DNA of 64,000 nt from Pseudomonadota bacterium (GTDB taxonomy: Bacteria; Pseudomonadota; Gammaproteobacteria; Burkholderiales; Burkholderiaceae_B), in contig JAFAEO010000004.1 of the NCBI GenBank assembly GCA_023423975.1, positions 124,001 through 188,000 on the forward strand, in the 5' to 3' direction. Both the position numbers and the translations under genes were made by a program. Below, piece by piece: positions 43,544 to 52,938 of the stretch. The notes under the pieces were generated by a model. That model had not been told where the DNA came from, did no database searches, and was given only the letters and a program-made list of their open reading frames with translations. Numbering within the stretch: position 1 is the first letter of the stretch; every line of letters begins with the position of its first letter.

Positions 43544-44302
43544 TTACAAAAACGTCTGCGCAATTTCCTGTGCCGTACGCTGCAGTTGCGGCATCAGTTC
43601 CATCAACTGATCAAAGCTCTTTTCCTCTTCAAACGCCTGCACGGCAACGGCAGCACAAATCCGGTTCTTGCCCAGCGAAACCGGAACTGCGATGGCGTTC
43701 ATGCCTTCTACATGCTCGTGGCGGCTGATGCCATAGCGCCGCTTTCTGGTGCGTGCCAGTTCGGCTTCCAGTTGCTCAGGCTGGGTAATGCTTTGCGAGG
43801 TCCGAGCGCGCAGCGGCAGCGTGTGCAACAACCGGTCGCGCCGCTGCTTGGGCAACAGGCTCAGTAGCAGCTTGCCACTGGCCGAGCAATGCATTGGTAC
43901 GTGCGAGCCGGGTTTAAGCCCCAGCTTGACTGCGGCAGGATGTTGTGCCCGATCCAGATAAATAATTTCGTGACCGCTGATCGCTGTCAGATTGCAGTTC
44001 AATTGCACCCGTTCCACCAGCTCGCTTAGCAAAGCATGTCGAGCAACGGCCAGGCTGCCCGAGCTCATGAGCACCTTCACCGAAAAATTGCGTATCCGCG
44101 CTGAGCATTCATACTTTTTACTGTCCGACACTTGCACAATCAACCAGGCCGCCTCCAGCAGCTTGACGATACGGTGCACTGTCTGTTTCGGCAGATTAAT
44201 CTGCTCGACAATCTCGCTCAATTGCATGGGTCGGCCAGCTACGGCCAGTATTTCCAGCACACGAAACGACCTGATGGCTGCCGCGTTTTCCGTTGCGCTC
44301 AT
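43544..44302 (-). CDS. sauR: IclR-family regulator, probable SauR-like regulator of sulfoacetate genes
   Basis: A 252-residue regulator: FRVLEILAVAGRPMQLSEIV and INLPKQTVHRIVKLLEAAWL form the winged HTH (about residues 13-65), and VPMHCSASGKLLLSLL plus the late NAIAVPVSLG mark the effector domain. GGAGGAAG precedes the ATG. It is divergent from an aldehyde dehydrogenase, ligase and MFS set that equals sauSTU of Cupriavidus necator, where an IclR-type gene, sauR, accompanies them (recalled from the literature). The symbol rests on synteny, so it is tentative. Confidence 0.8.
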   Translation of the reverse strand: MSATENAAAIRSFRVLEILAVAGRPMQLSEIVEQINLPKQTVHRIVKLLEAAWLIVQVSDSKKYECSARIRNFSVKVLMSSGSLAVARHALLSELVERVQLNCNLTAISGHEIIYLDRAQHPAAVKLGLKPGSHVPMHCSASGKLLLSLLPKQRRDRLLHTLPLRARTSQSITQPEQLEAELARTRKRRYGISRHEHVEGMNAIAVPVSLGKNRICAAVAVQAFEEEKSFDQLMELMPQLQRTAQEIAQTFL

Positions 44303-44376
44303 ATCCTTGCTTCCTCCTTTATTGCGGGTCCCGGGGCCTGCGGCCTCTTCTTTTTCCTCTTCACTATAGATTCTTT

Positions 44377-44443
44377 GTCCCGAAAATCAATAAAAAGCAT
44401 TTCTTGTGCTCTGCGGCAAATGCGAATTGTCGATTTTCGGGAC
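44377..44443. promoter_or_regulatory. Perfect 12-bp inverted pair, candidate SauR operators
   Basis: GTCCCGAAAATC (44377-44388) and GATTTTCGGGAC (44432-44443) are exact reverse complements separated by 43 bp, in the 209-bp divergent region between the IclR gene and the aldehyde dehydrogenase gene. Start-to-start distance is 55 bp, about five helical turns, so two IclR dimers on one DNA face could interact. Each site lies at promoter distance from one of the genes. Confidence 0.55.
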
Positions 44444-44511
44444 TTTTGAGCGTTGAGCATACCCTATATTTTCAGAAATATTACAAATTCGATTTCTTTA
44501 GTGGAGCAACA

Positions 44512-45942
44512 ATGGATACCATCAATAGAAGCAGTCCTGAATATGTCACGCAAACGGTATTACAACTGGTGCAGCGTGCCCGTACCGCGCAAAGCCTGTT
44601 TTCCACATTCGACCAGCAACGCATTGACCAGGCTGTCCTTGCCGTGGGCTGGGCGATCATGGAACCCGAAAGAAACCGCCAGTTGGCAGAGCAAGCGGTT
44701 GCCGATACCGGCCTGGGCAACGTATCTGACAAAATCCGCAAGAATCATCGCAAAACATTGGGGCTGTTGCGCGATCTGGATGGGGTCAAATCCACAGGAG
44801 TTATTCGCCAAGACCCGGCTAGCGGCATCACCGAAATTGCCCGCGCCGCTGGCGTTGTTGCCGCCATCACACCGTCCACCAACCCCGGCGCAACGCCCGC
44901 CAATAAAATCATCAATGCCATCAAATGCGGCAACGCCATCATTGTCGCCCCGTCGCCTAAAGGGGCCGGCACCAGCGGGCTGCTGCTGCAATTCATTCAT
45001 GCCGAATTTGACCGTATCAGCGTGCCCCGCGACCTGGTGCAAATGCTACCCGAGCCCATCAGCAAGGCCGCAACCGCCGCCCTGATGCAGCACGCCGATC
45101 TGGTGGTGGCCACCGGGTCCCAGGCCAATGTGCGGATGGCCCATACCAGCGGCACACCGGCTTTCGGCGTTGGCGCAGGCAATGTCACTGTGATCGTGGA
45201 TGAATCGGCCGATCTGCAGTCCGCAGCCAGCCTGATTCGCCAGTCCAAGACCTTTGACAACGCCACAAGCTGCTCTTCGGAAAACAGCGTCATTATCGAC
45301 GCATCGGTTTATGACGCCATGCTGTCGGCACTGGCCGCTGAAGGCGGCATCATGCTTGATGACCACAACAAGCAACGCCTGCAGGATCTCATGTGGCATG
45401 ACGGCAAGCTGAGCGCCGTCTTCTCTGGCAAAGATGCTGCGCAAATTATGCAGACCGCGCAGATTGACGACACGCAAACAGCAGCCGTGGCACGCTTTCT
45501 GATGGTGGAAGAAACCGGCTTCGGGCGTGAACATCCATTTTCCGGCGAGAAGCTGGCGCCGGTTCTGACCGTCTATAAAGCTTCAGATTTTGAACATGCC
45601 AAGCGTATTGCCCGCGGCATTTATGGCTATATGGGAGCAGGCCATTCGATCGGACTGCACACATCACATCCCGAACGCGCACAAGACCTGGGCACGACGT
45701 TGCCGGTCTCCCGAGTTATTGTCAATCAGGCGCATTGCTTTGCCACCGGCGGCAATTTTGACAACGGCCTGCCTTTTTCCCTGTCCATGGGTTGCGGCAC
45801 CTGGGGGGGGAACAGCTTTTCCGACAACATGAATTATCGCCACTATATGAATATCACACGCGTGGTTCAGACGATTGCCGCCAGAGAACCCGAGGCTGAG
45901 ACGATTTTTGCCGACTACCTGGAGAAATTTCATCATGCCTGA
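44512..45942 (+). CDS. sauS: CoA-acylating aldehyde dehydrogenase, SauS-like (sulfoacetaldehyde dehydrogenase)
   Basis: A 476-residue protein of the AdhE/EutE-like acylating aldehyde dehydrogenases. The nucleophilic Cys is in FDNATSCSSENSV, and NPGATPANKIINAIKCGNAI and GAGNVTVIVDESAD bind the cofactor (each shown in part). In the sulfoacetate pathway SauS reduces sulfoacetyl-CoA to sulfoacetaldehyde. GGAG stands before the ATG at 44512; the longer open frame upstream covers the operator region and is non-coding. It overlaps the ligase gene by 8 bp. Without context it could equally be a glycolaldehyde or succinate semialdehyde enzyme. Confidence 0.82.
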   Translation: MDTINRSSPEYVTQTVLQLVQRARTAQSLFSTFDQQRIDQAVLAVGWAIMEPERNRQLAEQAVADTGLGNVSDKIRKNHRKTLGLLRDLDGVKSTGVIRQDPASGITEIARAAGVVAAITPSTNPGATPANKIINAIKCGNAIIVAPSPKGAGTSGLLLQFIHAEFDRISVPRDLVQMLPEPISKAATAALMQHADLVVATGSQANVRMAHTSGTPAFGVGAGNVTVIVDESADLQSAASLIRQSKTFDNATSCSSENSVIIDASVYDAMLSALAAEGGIMLDDHNKQRLQDLMWHDGKLSAVFSGKDAAQIMQTAQIDDTQTAAVARFLMVEETGFGREHPFSGEKLAPVLTVYKASDFEHAKRIARGIYGYMGAGHSIGLHTSHPERAQDLGTTLPVSRVIVNQAHCFATGGNFDNGLPFSLSMGCGTWGGNSFSDNMNYRHYMNITRVVQTIAAREPEAETIFADYLEKFHHA

Positions 45943-47461
45943 TACCACAACAACCATTACCAGCCTGCTTGATAAAAACGCGACAGCGTGGGCGTCCGAC
46001 CCGTATCTTGTCGACGCCATCAACGAACAGGCAATGTCCTATGGCGATATCACAAATGAATGCAAAGTCTTCGCCAGGCAGATGGCCGCACTGGGCCTCG
46101 CCCGTGGCGATACGGTCTCGGTATTCATGCCCAACGGCGTGAACACGGCCAAAATTATCGTTGCTACCATGTACAGTGGCTTTGTCGTCAATCCGATCAA
46201 TCTGCTGTGCCAGGAAAAGCAACTGGCTTATATTCTTGGCCACGCAGATACCAGGATCGTCTTTACTACTGCAGAACTGGAGCCGGTGGTCAGCGCTGCA
46301 TTGAAGGGCAGTGGCGCGCAAGCAATGATAGTGGCCACCGCGCCGGACGCAGCAGCGCTCCCCACCTTGACGTTGGCGCCACTGCCTTCAAGCATGGGCG
46401 AACCCATTAGCGCCAGCCTGCCGGCCCTGCTCATGTACACATCTGGCACCACCGGTGTTCCCAAGGGCGTCGTGCTTACCCATGCCAATCTGCTGGCCAG
46501 CGCCCGGGCCATTGCCAGCGAGCACCTGCTGGAAAAATCGGATCGCTGCCTTTGTGTGCTGCCGCTGTATCATATTAATGCACTTGTGGTAAATATATTG
46601 ACGCCGCTGCTATCCGGTGCAGCTGTCATTATTGATAGCAAGTTTTCGGCTACGCATTTCTGGCCCCGGGTCCAGAAATTCCAGTGCACCTGGATCAATG
46701 CCGTACCCACCATCATCAGCTATCTGATCAACGACGAGAATCCCTGCGCCATTGACCGCAGCCGAATCCGCTTCTGCCGCTCTGCCTCGGCAGCACTGGC
46801 GCCCTTTCATCACAAATCATTCGAAGAAAAATTCGGTATCGGCATTATCGAAACCATGGGAATGACAGAAACGGCGGCGCCCATTTTCAGCAACCCCTAT
46901 GATCCGGCACAACGCAAGATCGGCAGCATCGGTCGGCCATCGGGCGTGCAGGCCCGGGTTGTGGACAAGCAAGGCAACCCCTTGCCGCCTGGAGAGAAAG
47001 GGGAAATCCTGGTACGCGGCGATAACGTCATGCTCGGCTATTACAAGTCAGCCGAGCAGACAGAAAAAGCATTTACTGCAGACGGCTGGCTGCGCACGGG
47101 CGATCTGGGATACCGCGATAGTGATGGCTTCTATTTCATTACCGGACGCGTCAAAGAACTGATTATCAAGGGGGGAGAGAACATCGCACCGCGCGAGATC
47201 GATGAAATTTTACTGGCCCATCCAGACATACTGGATGCCGCTGTGGTTGGTATAGACGATAAGCATTATGGCCAGAACATTGCCGCTTATATCGTAAAAC
47301 GCATGACGACCCGAAACGACGATGACCTTATCCAGGACATCAATCAGTTTTGTATCAGGGAGCTGGGCAGCTACAAATCACCTGCCGCGTTCCGTTTTGT
47401 CACCGAGTTGCCAAGAGGACCTTCAGGGAAGGTGCAACGCCTGAAATTGCTGGAGCTGTAG
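45935..47461 (+). CDS. sauT: AMP-forming acyl-CoA ligase, SauT-like (sulfoacetate-CoA ligase)
   Basis: A 508-residue ANL-superfamily ligase: MYTSGTTGVPKGVVLTH (about 168-184), MGMTETAAP, GWLRTGDLG, GRVKELIIKGGENIAP and the C-terminal lysine in RGPSGKVQRLKL. It would activate sulfoacetate to sulfoacetyl-CoA for SauS. I start at the ATG at 45935, which overlaps the dehydrogenase stop by 8 bp with GGAG upstream; the longer frame to 45875 lies inside the dehydrogenase gene. Sequence alone gives a small-acid CoA ligase; the substrate comes from the four-gene synteny. Confidence 0.82.
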   Translation: MPDTTTTITSLLDKNATAWASDPYLVDAINEQAMSYGDITNECKVFARQMAALGLARGDTVSVFMPNGVNTAKIIVATMYSGFVVNPINLLCQEKQLAYILGHADTRIVFTTAELEPVVSAALKGSGAQAMIVATAPDAAALPTLTLAPLPSSMGEPISASLPALLMYTSGTTGVPKGVVLTHANLLASARAIASEHLLEKSDRCLCVLPLYHINALVVNILTPLLSGAAVIIDSKFSATHFWPRVQKFQCTWINAVPTIISYLINDENPCAIDRSRIRFCRSASAALAPFHHKSFEEKFGIGIIETMGMTETAAPIFSNPYDPAQRKIGSIGRPSGVQARVVDKQGNPLPPGEKGEILVRGDNVMLGYYKSAEQTEKAFTADGWLRTGDLGYRDSDGFYFITGRVKELIIKGGENIAPREIDEILLAHPDILDAAVVGIDDKHYGQNIAAYIVKRMTTRNDDDLIQDINQFCIRELGSYKSPAAFRFVTELPRGPSGKVQRLKLLEL

Positions 47462-47506
47462 AAATTGTCGGAATAGAAAACATGATTCAATCATCAAGGA
47501 GACAAC

Positions 47507-48838
47507 ATGATCAGGAACATAAAAACCAGACATATGATACTGGGCCTGCTGTGCGCAATGTATTTCATTGCCTATGTAGACCGGGTCAACATCGCCGTCG
47601 CAGCACCCTTTATCGCCGAAGAATTCAATCTGTCGCCGACAGAACTGGGCTTCATCTTTTCCGCCTTTGCCTATCCGTATCTGGTCATGCAGATATTGGG
47701 CGGCTGGCTGGCTGACCGGTTCGGGCCGAAAAAAATCCTGCTTATCCTGTCGCTGATCTGGGGGCTGGCGACATTGCTGACCGGTTTCATCGGCGGCCTG
47801 ATGGCACTTGTGATTATGCGCGTACTGCTGGGCGTTGGCGAAGGAGGCGCCTTTCCCACAGCCACGCGCGCCATGACTTCATGGATGCCCAAATCCTCTC
47901 GCGGTTTTGCCCAGGGTATTACACATAGTTTTTCGCGTCTGGGCGGCGCAATTACTCCGCCCGTGGTTCTCGCGATTGTGTATTACGCCGGCTGGCGCGA
48001 GGCGTTTATTGTGCTGGGTGCGATCAGCCTGTTATGGACGCTGGCCTATCTGCTGCTGTTTACCGATACCCCCCATCAACATAAAACCATTACCCCAGCA
48101 GAACTGGAGGAGATCGGCGAGCCGGCCCGCAAGAACAAGGCTTCAGGTAAAACCCCATGGAAAGATATGATCAGCAAAATGTGGCTGGTTACGTTTGTGG
48201 ATTTTTGCTACGGCTGGTCTCTGTGGGTCTTTCTGACCTGGCTGCCTTCTTACCTGAAGGACGACCGTGGCTTCGATCTGAAAGCGATGGCGCTGTTTAC
48301 CACGCTGCCGCTGCTGGCCGGTGTGATCGGCGATACCCTTGGCGGAGTGATTTCAGACAAGCTGTATATCCGCACCAAACGCCTGCGCTTTGCCCGCGTA
48401 TCTGTACTCTCGCTGGGTCTGTTTCTGGCGTTCCTGTGCATTATGCCCATGATATTCATCCGTGATCCGCTTATTGCAATCGTCCTTATTTCCGCCTGCT
48501 TTTTCTTTCTTGAACTGACCAATCCGGTCCTGTGGAGCTTGCCCATGGATATTGCCGGCAAGTATGCGGGCACGGCGGGCGGCATGATGAATTCAGGATT
48601 CGGTCTGGCCGGCGCTATTTCACCCGTGGTCTTCGGATTCCTGATCCAGACAACGGGTAACTATACCCTGCCGTTTCTGATTTCCGGCGGTTTGCTGCTG
48701 ATAGGCGCCATTGCCGCCCTGATGATCGATCCGAACCGGACCGTAAATGATGCCGCAACCAAACCGGCCGACTTCCAGTTCAAGGCCAGACCAGCGCCAG
48801 CATTTGCGCTTGGCGTATCGTCAAGCCATAAGCGCTGA
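47507..48838 (+). CDS. sauU: MFS transporter, SauU-like (anionic organic acid importer)
   Basis: A 443-residue major facilitator of the anion:cation symporter type (12 helices). YVDRVNIAVAAPFIAEEF in helix 1, GGWLADRFGPKKIL between helices 2 and 3, and GEGGAFPTATRAMTSWMP in helix 4 are typical of ACS-family importers of organic acids. AAGGAGACAAC precedes the start. It closes the cluster that matches sauRSTU, so sulfoacetate is the likely substrate, with a hexuronate or phthalate-type acid as alternative. Confidence 0.82.
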   Translation: MIRNIKTRHMILGLLCAMYFIAYVDRVNIAVAAPFIAEEFNLSPTELGFIFSAFAYPYLVMQILGGWLADRFGPKKILLILSLIWGLATLLTGFIGGLMALVIMRVLLGVGEGGAFPTATRAMTSWMPKSSRGFAQGITHSFSRLGGAITPPVVLAIVYYAGWREAFIVLGAISLLWTLAYLLLFTDTPHQHKTITPAELEEIGEPARKNKASGKTPWKDMISKMWLVTFVDFCYGWSLWVFLTWLPSYLKDDRGFDLKAMALFTTLPLLAGVIGDTLGGVISDKLYIRTKRLRFARVSVLSLGLFLAFLCIMPMIFIRDPLIAIVLISACFFFLELTNPVLWSLPMDIAGKYAGTAGGMMNSGFGLAGAISPVVFGFLIQTTGNYTLPFLISGGLLLIGAIAALMIDPNRTVNDAATKPADFQFKARPAPAFALGVSSSHKR

Positions 48839-48925
48839 TCAGATGTACCCCCTGCCCGATGCCGGATGCGGCGCCGGGCAAGGAAAAAAGTACCCTTCGC
48901 CATCACAACTGGCATTACCAAGCAA

Positions 48926-48961
48926 ACGGGCCACGCATATTTTCAGCTATGCGTGGCCCGT
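48926..48961. terminator. Perfect 14-bp stem, bidirectional terminator between convergent genes
   Basis: ACGGGCCACGCATA (48926-48939) and TATGCGTGGCCCGT (48948-48961) pair perfectly with an 8-base loop. No strong U-tract follows on the plus strand; on the minus strand TTTGCTT follows. It lies between the convergent MFS and TRAP permease genes, so it most likely ends both transcripts or protects their 3' ends. Confidence 0.6.
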
Positions 48962-48979
48962 ACTTCATACCAGACAACC

Positions 48980-50263
48980 TTACTGCAGTAGCAACTCCGG
49001 CAGCCACAGTGAAAAAGCGGGCACATAAGTTACCAGTGCCAGGGCAAGAATCAATGCCCCATAGAACGGCCAGATGGTGCGCATCACCGTGCCCACCGAT
49101 ACCTGGCCAATCGCGCAGCCAACAAACTGCGTGGTGCCAACCGGCGGCGTGTTCAGCCCCAGGGCGCAGTTAAGGAGCATCACAATCCCGAATTGCACCG
49201 GACCCATGCCATATTGCATGCAGATCGGCAGAAAGATGGGCGTACAGATCAGGATAGTGGCGGCCATATCCAGAAAAGTGCCCAGCACAAACAGCGATAC
49301 GTTGACCATCAGGAAGATCGCCCAGGGGCTGGTGGAAATGGAGGCCATCAGCTCACCGGTTTTTTCCGCCACGCCATAAAATCCGATCAGGTAGCCGAAC
49401 GTGGCTGAAATGCCGATCAACAGCAGCACCACACCAGTCGTCTTTACTGCCTTGGCGGCGGCGCGCACAAATTGCTGCATGGTCAGCGAACGATACACAA
49501 GGCCGGTGAGCAGCAATGAGTAGAGCACGGCAATGGCTGCCGATTCGGTCGCCGTAAATACCCCGCTCAATATGCCAGCGATGATCAACACAATCACAAA
49601 CATGCCGGGTATCGCAGCCACCATAGACGTGTACACGATACGCCATCCTGGGAACGTGCCTGCCGGATAACCGCGTTTGCGCGCAACCAGATAGGCGGCA
49701 AGCAGATTGCACAGCGTCAGGATCACCGCCGGTACGATACCGGCAGCAATCAGCGCGGCAATGGATACTTTACCGCCTGCCGCCAGCGTATAGATAATGA
49801 TGTTATGGCTGGTGGGCATTAGCGCCCCTACCAGCGCGGCATGCGTGGTCACATTGACCGCATAGTCGGCGTGGTAGCCTTCGCGTTTCATCATGGGAAT
49901 CATGACCGAGCCCATGGCCGATACATCTGCCACGGGCGAGCCCGATACGCCGCCAAAAAGCGTGCATGCAACCACATTCGACATGCCCAGGCCGCCTCGC
50001 ACATGCCCGACCATGGACTTGGCGAAGTTGACAATGCGATCGGCAATGCCGCCGTACAGCATCAGTTCTCCGGTAAAAATAAAAAACGGAATGGCCAGGA
50101 AGGAAAAGGCGTTCATGCCGGATGTCATTTGCTGGAACGCAACCGCAATGGGAAGGTCCTCAAAAGCGATCGTGGCAATGGATGCCAGGCCAATGGCAAA
50201 GGCAACCGGCACACCAATCACCAGAAAGCCGATGAACGACATGGAAAGAAGCGTCAAAGCCAT
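48980..50263 (-). CDS. TRAP transporter large permease (DctM family)
   Basis: A 427-residue inner-membrane protein with about 12 helices. Typical DctM segments are GVPVAFAIGLASIATIAF, PFFIFTGELMLYGGIADRIV, GGVSGSPVADVSAMGSVMIP and FLDMAATILICTPIFLPI. It forms the sodium-driven channel with the small permease. The start at 50263 (MALTLLSMSF) overlaps the small-permease gene by 10 bp, with GGTGG upstream; the frame remains open further but inside that gene. Confidence 0.9.
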   Translation of the reverse strand: MALTLLSMSFIGFLVIGVPVAFAIGLASIATIAFEDLPIAVAFQQMTSGMNAFSFLAIPFFIFTGELMLYGGIADRIVNFAKSMVGHVRGGLGMSNVVACTLFGGVSGSPVADVSAMGSVMIPMMKREGYHADYAVNVTTHAALVGALMPTSHNIIIYTLAAGGKVSIAALIAAGIVPAVILTLCNLLAAYLVARKRGYPAGTFPGWRIVYTSMVAAIPGMFVIVLIIAGILSGVFTATESAAIAVLYSLLLTGLVYRSLTMQQFVRAAAKAVKTTGVVLLLIGISATFGYLIGFYGVAEKTGELMASISTSPWAIFLMVNVSLFVLGTFLDMAATILICTPIFLPICMQYGMGPVQFGIVMLLNCALGLNTPPVGTTQFVGCAIGQVSVGTVMRTIWPFYGALILALALVTYVPAFSLWLPELLLQ

Positions 50264-50826
50264 GCGGGCACCACCTTTTGATTGCGCAATATCGCGATAA
50301 TATGTTCGACCGAAAACAAGACGATCAACACACCGGAGAGCAAGGCAGGCACATACTTCCATGCCTCGGAAAGACCAAGATTGGGAATTTTTACTGCATG
50401 CACCGATTCTGCCAGCTCGCCGCAATACCATGCCATCATCGCGCCAAACAGCAGCACCAGCATATGCACAAAAATGCCTAGCCGACGCTTGAGCGAAGGC
50501 GGCAGCAGATCGGCCAGCGATTCAAAGCCGATATGCCCGGCATCGCGCACTCCCACGGCGGCCCCCATCATCGTCACAAACAGCACCAGCAGTAATGACA
50601 GGCTTTCAGCCCATGTAGGTGTGTTATTCAGGACATGGCGCCCGAATACCTGGAATGCCACGGCAGCAATCAGGCAGACCAGGCCGGCAACACTGGCCAT
50701 CATGCACAGACGCGCCAGCAGTGCGCATCCGCGCGTATACAGATCCAGCGGAGAAGTCCGGCCGCAGCCGTTCCTCTCCGCATGAACATCGCCAACGGTT
50801 TTGGATTCAATCATTTGTGCACTCAT
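50254..50826 (-). CDS. TRAP transporter small permease (DctQ family)
   Basis: A 190-residue protein with four membrane helices (first MMASVAGLVCLIAAVAFQVF). FGRHVLNNTPTWAESLSLLL is the DctQ signature after helix 1. The N-terminal 30 residues before the first helix are polar and longer than average. It is 8 bp after the binding-protein gene and overlaps the large permease gene, in the order P-Q-M. Confidence 0.88.
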   Translation of the reverse strand: MSAQMIESKTVGDVHAERNGCGRTSPLDLYTRGCALLARLCMMASVAGLVCLIAAVAFQVFGRHVLNNTPTWAESLSLLLVLFVTMMGAAVGVRDAGHIGFESLADLLPPSLKRRLGIFVHMLVLLFGAMMAWYCGELAESVHAVKIPNLGLSEAWKYVPALLSGVLIVLFSVEHIIAILRNQKVVPAWL

Positions 50827-50834
50827 TCCGGGTC

Positions 50835-51818
50835 CTATTTCACAGCCTGGATGCGCGCAACCAGATCCTTCATTTGCGGTGTCGTAATAAAGCGATCATA
50901 GACCGGCTTCATTACCGCCTGAAACGATGCCTTGTCCGGCTCTACAATCTGCGCACCGCCTTTTTCCACCACCGCGCGGGATTTTTCTTCACGCTCGGCC
51001 CACAGCTTGCGCATATAAGGCACAGACTCCTGGGCTGCCTGACGGATGATTTGCTGGTCCGCGGCGGGCAGCTTGTCCCACTGCCGCTTGGAGTACACCA
51101 GGATTTCCGGCGTCATCGTATGCTCTGTCAGCGAAAAGTACTTGGCCACTTCAAAATGATGACCGCTGTCGTAGCTGGGAAAGTTGTTTTCGGCAGCGTC
51201 TACCAGGCCGGTCTTAAGGGCCGTATACACTTCGCCCATTGGCATGGGGGTCGCATTGGCACCAAGCGCTTCAACCATGGCGACCGACAAGTCAGACTGC
51301 TGTACCCGGATCTTCATCCCTTTAACGTCCGCAACGGTTTTGACCGGCTTGTTGCGGGTGTACATGGAGCGCGCGCCACTGTCATACCACGCCAGACCGA
51401 CGAACCCGGCATCTTCGCAAGACTTGAGAATCTGGCTTCCGATATCGCTGTCCAGCACTTTGTGTTGGTGCTCTACTGAACGAAACAGAAATGGCAGCGA
51501 CGGCACCCTTGTGGTTTCACAGATGTTATGCATGGCAGCACTGCTCACCCGCGCCATGGCCAGCGCTCCTAGCTTGACCTGTTCGATCGAGTCGTCTTCG
51601 CTACCCAGCTTGCTGCCTGAAAAGACCTTGACCGTTATACGGCCATCGCTTTTTTTCTTGATAAGATCGCCCATATATTCCACCGCTTTCACTGTGGGGT
51701 AGTCACTGGGGTGGATGTCGGCCGAGCGCAGCTCAAGCGCCTGGGCAGTGCTCATGCCTGCAAACGCAAGCATGGCGGCGGTCACGATCTGACCGAAACG
51801 GCTGGGGGTCAATTGCAT
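50835..51818 (-). CDS. TRAP transporter solute-binding protein (DctP family)
   Basis: A 327-residue periplasmic protein with a signal peptide (about residues 1-27, ending MSTAQALE). DctP features are DLIKKKSDGRITVKVFSGSK, GMKIRVQQSDLSVAMVEALG and the carboxylate-binding Arg in MKIRVQ (about residue 150), with AAENNFPSYDSGHHFEVAKY later. CGGAGGAAG before 51818 sets the start. The neighbouring SMP-30-type lactonase suggests a sugar acid such as an aldonate or uronate as ligand (inference). Confidence 0.9.
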   Translation of the reverse strand: MQLTPSRFGQIVTAAMLAFAGMSTAQALELRSADIHPSDYPTVKAVEYMGDLIKKKSDGRITVKVFSGSKLGSEDDSIEQVKLGALAMARVSSAAMHNICETTRVPSLPFLFRSVEHQHKVLDSDIGSQILKSCEDAGFVGLAWYDSGARSMYTRNKPVKTVADVKGMKIRVQQSDLSVAMVEALGANATPMPMGEVYTALKTGLVDAAENNFPSYDSGHHFEVAKYFSLTEHTMTPEILVYSKRQWDKLPAADQQIIRQAAQESVPYMRKLWAEREEKSRAVVEKGGAQIVEPDKASFQAVMKPVYDRFITTPQMKDLVARIQAVK

Positions 51819-51967
51819 TGTCTTCCTCCGGGTTGGGGCTGATATTGTTGTTGAATATGAACTGATTGATAAAAGATAAGGATTTGTTGCTGCGCGCCGC
51901 CCCCTGTAAGGGCCGGTTTCCATCACTAAACACGATTGCTCAATCGCAATCGCTTGATCACAAACGA

Positions 51968-52855
51968 TTACTCGCGATAGCTTGGTTCCTGCAGGCCGCA
52001 AGTTCCAGGCGTCAGGGCAAAGACCGCGCCGTCCAGGGCGTCGGGCGCCGCATCTGCCGGACGAATGCTGGTCACAAACAACGTGTCAAGATCGCGGCCC
52101 CCGAAAGCGCACATGGCGACCCGGGGGACGGGCACCTGCACACTGCGATCCAGACGGCCGTCGGGCGTATACCGGTAGACCCGTCCGGCTTCGTTGCCAC
52201 AAATCCAGTAACAACCATCCTGGTCTATTGCGGCGCCGTCGGGACGTCCGGCAGGCAAGGCTTCAATGAAAACGCGCCGATTGCCCGGCAATCCGGTGTC
52301 GGGATCGTAGTCATACACCCACACCGTTTTGCGTGAGGGATGGGAGTCCGACAGATACATATGGCGGCCGTCGGGGCTAAACGCCATGCCATTTGGCACA
52401 ATCATGGTCTCGGCCAGCGGCATGGCGAGCTCACCGGCCGCGTAACGGTATAGCCGGCCCACCGGTGCGCCTGCAGCCATGTCCATGAGCATGGTGCCTG
52501 CCCAGAAGCGACCCTGGCGATCGCAGCGCCCGTCGTTAAATCGCATACCCGAACGCGTGTGCATCACAGTTGCCATAAGTTGCATAGCCGGGGCAGGATC
52601 GGCGACTGTCAAATCAGAAAGCGAAAAAATCCCTGTCTCCATGGCTGCAATCCAGCCATCGTCTCGCATGGCAATGCAGCCGGCCATCTCGGGCAAAGAC
52701 CACTGATCAATCGCGCCAGTGCCTAGCGTATAGCGCCACAACTGCCTGGCGGGAATGTCAGTCCAGTAAAGCGCCTGGTGCTGTGGGTGCCATACCGGGC
52801 TTTCTCCCACCTGGCACAGCATATTGCCGACACGTTCAACCTGGATTTGAGTCAT
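51968..52855 (-). CDS. SMP-30/gluconolactonase-like hydrolase
   Basis: A 295-residue six-bladed propeller. The metal-binding Glu is in CQVGESPVWHPQHQALYWTD, and RFNDGRCDRQGRFWAGTM, VPNGMAFSPDGRHMYLSDS and RPDGAAIDQDGCYWIC hold the remaining Asn and Asp ligands (each in part). Such enzymes open sugar lactones to aldonic acids. It is the promoter-proximal gene of the lactonase-DctP-DctQ-DctM operon (150 bp before dctP). GGAG precedes the ATG. No dehydrogenase or dehydratase for sugar acids is in the window. Confidence 0.88.
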   Translation of the reverse strand: MTQIQVERVGNMLCQVGESPVWHPQHQALYWTDIPARQLWRYTLGTGAIDQWSLPEMAGCIAMRDDGWIAAMETGIFSLSDLTVADPAPAMQLMATVMHTRSGMRFNDGRCDRQGRFWAGTMLMDMAAGAPVGRLYRYAAGELAMPLAETMIVPNGMAFSPDGRHMYLSDSHPSRKTVWVYDYDPDTGLPGNRRVFIEALPAGRPDGAAIDQDGCYWICGNEAGRVYRYTPDGRLDRSVQVPVPRVAMCAFGGRDLDTLFVTSIRPADAAPDALDGAVFALTPGTCGLQEPSYRE

Positions 52856-52924
52856 ACATATTCTCCAGCCCTGGCCTTGCGGATATCACATTTATCGTTA
52901 CGGTTTACAAGCCATCGCTGTGTC

Positions 52925-52938
52925 GGTGCACTTGCACC
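52925..52938. promoter_or_regulatory. 14-bp dyad upstream of the lactonase gene
   Basis: GGTGCA-CT-TGCACC is a perfect 6+6 inverted repeat 70 bases upstream of the lactonase start. It is a possible regulator site or a small leader hairpin. Confidence 0.3.

Noticed and set aside
44293..44511. Upstream extension of the aldehyde dehydrogenase frame
   Set aside because: It covers the divergent promoter with the 12-bp inverted pair; a ribosome site and homology begin at 44512.
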